Assembly (NCBI GenBank): GCA_030550695.1
Contig: JAUQOX010000189.1
Location: 1-5,600, forward strand
DNA length: 5,600 nucleotides
Source of the DNA: Gemmatimonadota bacterium
Lineage (GTDB): Bacteria > Gemmatimonadota > Gemmatimonadetes > Longimicrobiales > Gaopeijiaceae
Direction of reading: 5' to 3'
Shown in pieces: positions 4,980-5,600 of the stretch. Under the pieces are notes generated by a model, which was given only the letters and a program-made list of their open reading frames with translations, ran no database searches and was not told the origin of the DNA. Positions within the stretch are counted from its first letter, which is position 1. Each line of letters begins with the position of its first letter. Position numbers and translations under genes: made by a program.

Positions 4980-5600
4980 CAGGCGGAAATAGTCCTGGAT
5001 GGAGAAGCCTGCCGGATCCACCGGAAAGAGTTGCCCTTTGACAAACACGCCGGTGGTGGGGAAGTAGGGAGGCGGCTGGGACGCGGCACATTTGTCGTAG
5101 GAGTATCGCTTGGCATACCCTTCTCCGCTGGTCAGCCCCACCGCTCCGCGAGTGCGCTGGATAATGCCTCCTGTAAGGTAGAGACACCCCCGACCCACCG
5201 AAGTCCCCTCGCAAGGCTGGGCAGATGTGGCGCCGGAGTTGAAGTCCTCCGCCGTGAAGACGTCCAGCGCCAGGACGACCCCATGGACGAACTCGGCCGG
5301 CGAATCGTCGCGCGTGAGGTACGAGGCGCTGCTGCTCGTCCGCCAGGGAGAGTTCAAGGTGTTGTTGGACATCACCACTTTGGCACCGGAAAAATAGCCT
5401 GCAATATCCGCACAGGTGCCGGCGCCGGGATCGGTTACATAGGTAATGTCGTCGGCAATGATGATGTTCGAGGTGGCCGCCACGGTGACGTGTCCTCGGA
5501 TCTGGCCGCTCACCGCCACCTTACCCTCCACGAAGATGACCCCCTTGAAGTTGGGATTGAGAGACCGCGCTAAGGGAAACAGATAGGCCGCGTCAGCTCG
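4956..5600 (-). CDS. C-terminal part of a probable surface or pilus-associated protein, function unknown (partial)
   Basis: The frame is open from the right edge to TGA at 4958-4956, giving 214 residues without a start; the in-frame GTG at 5531 is internal. The fragment contains NPNFKGVIFVEGKVAVSG followed by alternating polar and hydrophobic strands (GQIRGHVTVAATSNIIIADD), a pattern seen in repetitive beta-structure proteins. Later come GRGCLYLTGGIIQ, RGAVG, KRYSYDKC and PPPYFPTTG. Four cysteines and many Ser, Thr, Gly and Asn suggest an extracytoplasmic place. From memory, similar C-termini occur in large PilX-like or hypothetical proteins of Gemmatimonadota; I cannot confirm this. It is convergent to the nucleotidyltransferase gene and probably unrelated to that cluster. 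No terminator is visible between them. Confidence 0.82.
   Translation of the reverse strand, partial: RADAAYLFPLARSLNPNFKGVIFVEGKVAVSGQIRGHVTVAATSNIIIADDITYVTDPGAGTCADIAGYFSGAKVVMSNNTLNSPWRTSSSASYLTRDDSPAEFVHGVVLALDVFTAEDFNSGATSAQPCEGTSVGRGCLYLTGGIIQRTRGAVGLTSGEGYAKRYSYDKCAASQPPPYFPTTGVFVKGQLFPVDPAGFSIQDYFRLLTAGGAG

Noticed and set aside
1..5600. CRISPR array, tRNA, rRNA, insertion sequence or attachment site
   Set aside because: No regularly spaced repeats, cloverleaf-like sequence, transposase-like protein or terminal inverted repeats were seen on either strand.

Overview
This is a GC-rich bacterial window with three parts. Positions 1-1328 hold the start of a str (ribosomal) operon on the minus strand: rpsL (S12), then rpsG (S7), then the first nine codons of fusA (EF-G), which runs off the left edge. 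A sigma70-type promoter (TTGACA, 17-nt spacer, TAAGTT) lies upstream of rpsL. Between promoter and gene is a hairpin followed by T6 that looks like a leader attenuator. The rpsG-fusA spacer is unusually long (313 bp) and rich in inverted repeats.

Positions 1518-4979 hold a divergent plus-strand group of four genes. They encode an HprK-like P-loop kinase, two paralogous small proteins with a PqqD-type fold, and a nucleotidyltransferase of the NTP_transf_5 type. The last two genes overlap by 7 nt (ATGCTAG). HprK-like kinases, PqqD-like chaperones and NTP_transf_5 proteins are known companions in some RiPP (lasso-peptide) clusters and also occur together in other settings. No radical SAM enzyme, transglutaminase-like protease, asparagine-synthetase-like cyclase or transporter is visible here.

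The most interesting point is the two PqqD proteins. Each continues past the PqqD domain into an RR-preceded hydrophobic segment resembling an export signal. Each then ends in a tail of about 32 residues with six cysteines in exactly the same spacing, C-x9-CC-x5-C-x8-C-x4-C. The working hypothesis is that recognition domain, export signal and disulfide-rich mini-protein are carried on one chain, with the neighbouring kinase and nucleotidyltransferase acting on it or with it. This is inference.

Positions 4956-5600 hold the C-terminal part of a minus-strand gene of unknown function. It looks like an extracytoplasmic, beta-rich surface or pilus-associated protein and overlaps the nucleotidyltransferase gene tail-to-tail by 24 bp.

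The organism cannot be fixed from this window. The S7/S12 sequences, high GC and the style of the last protein recall Gemmatimonadota or another high-GC environmental phylum. That is an impression from memory, not a computed placement.
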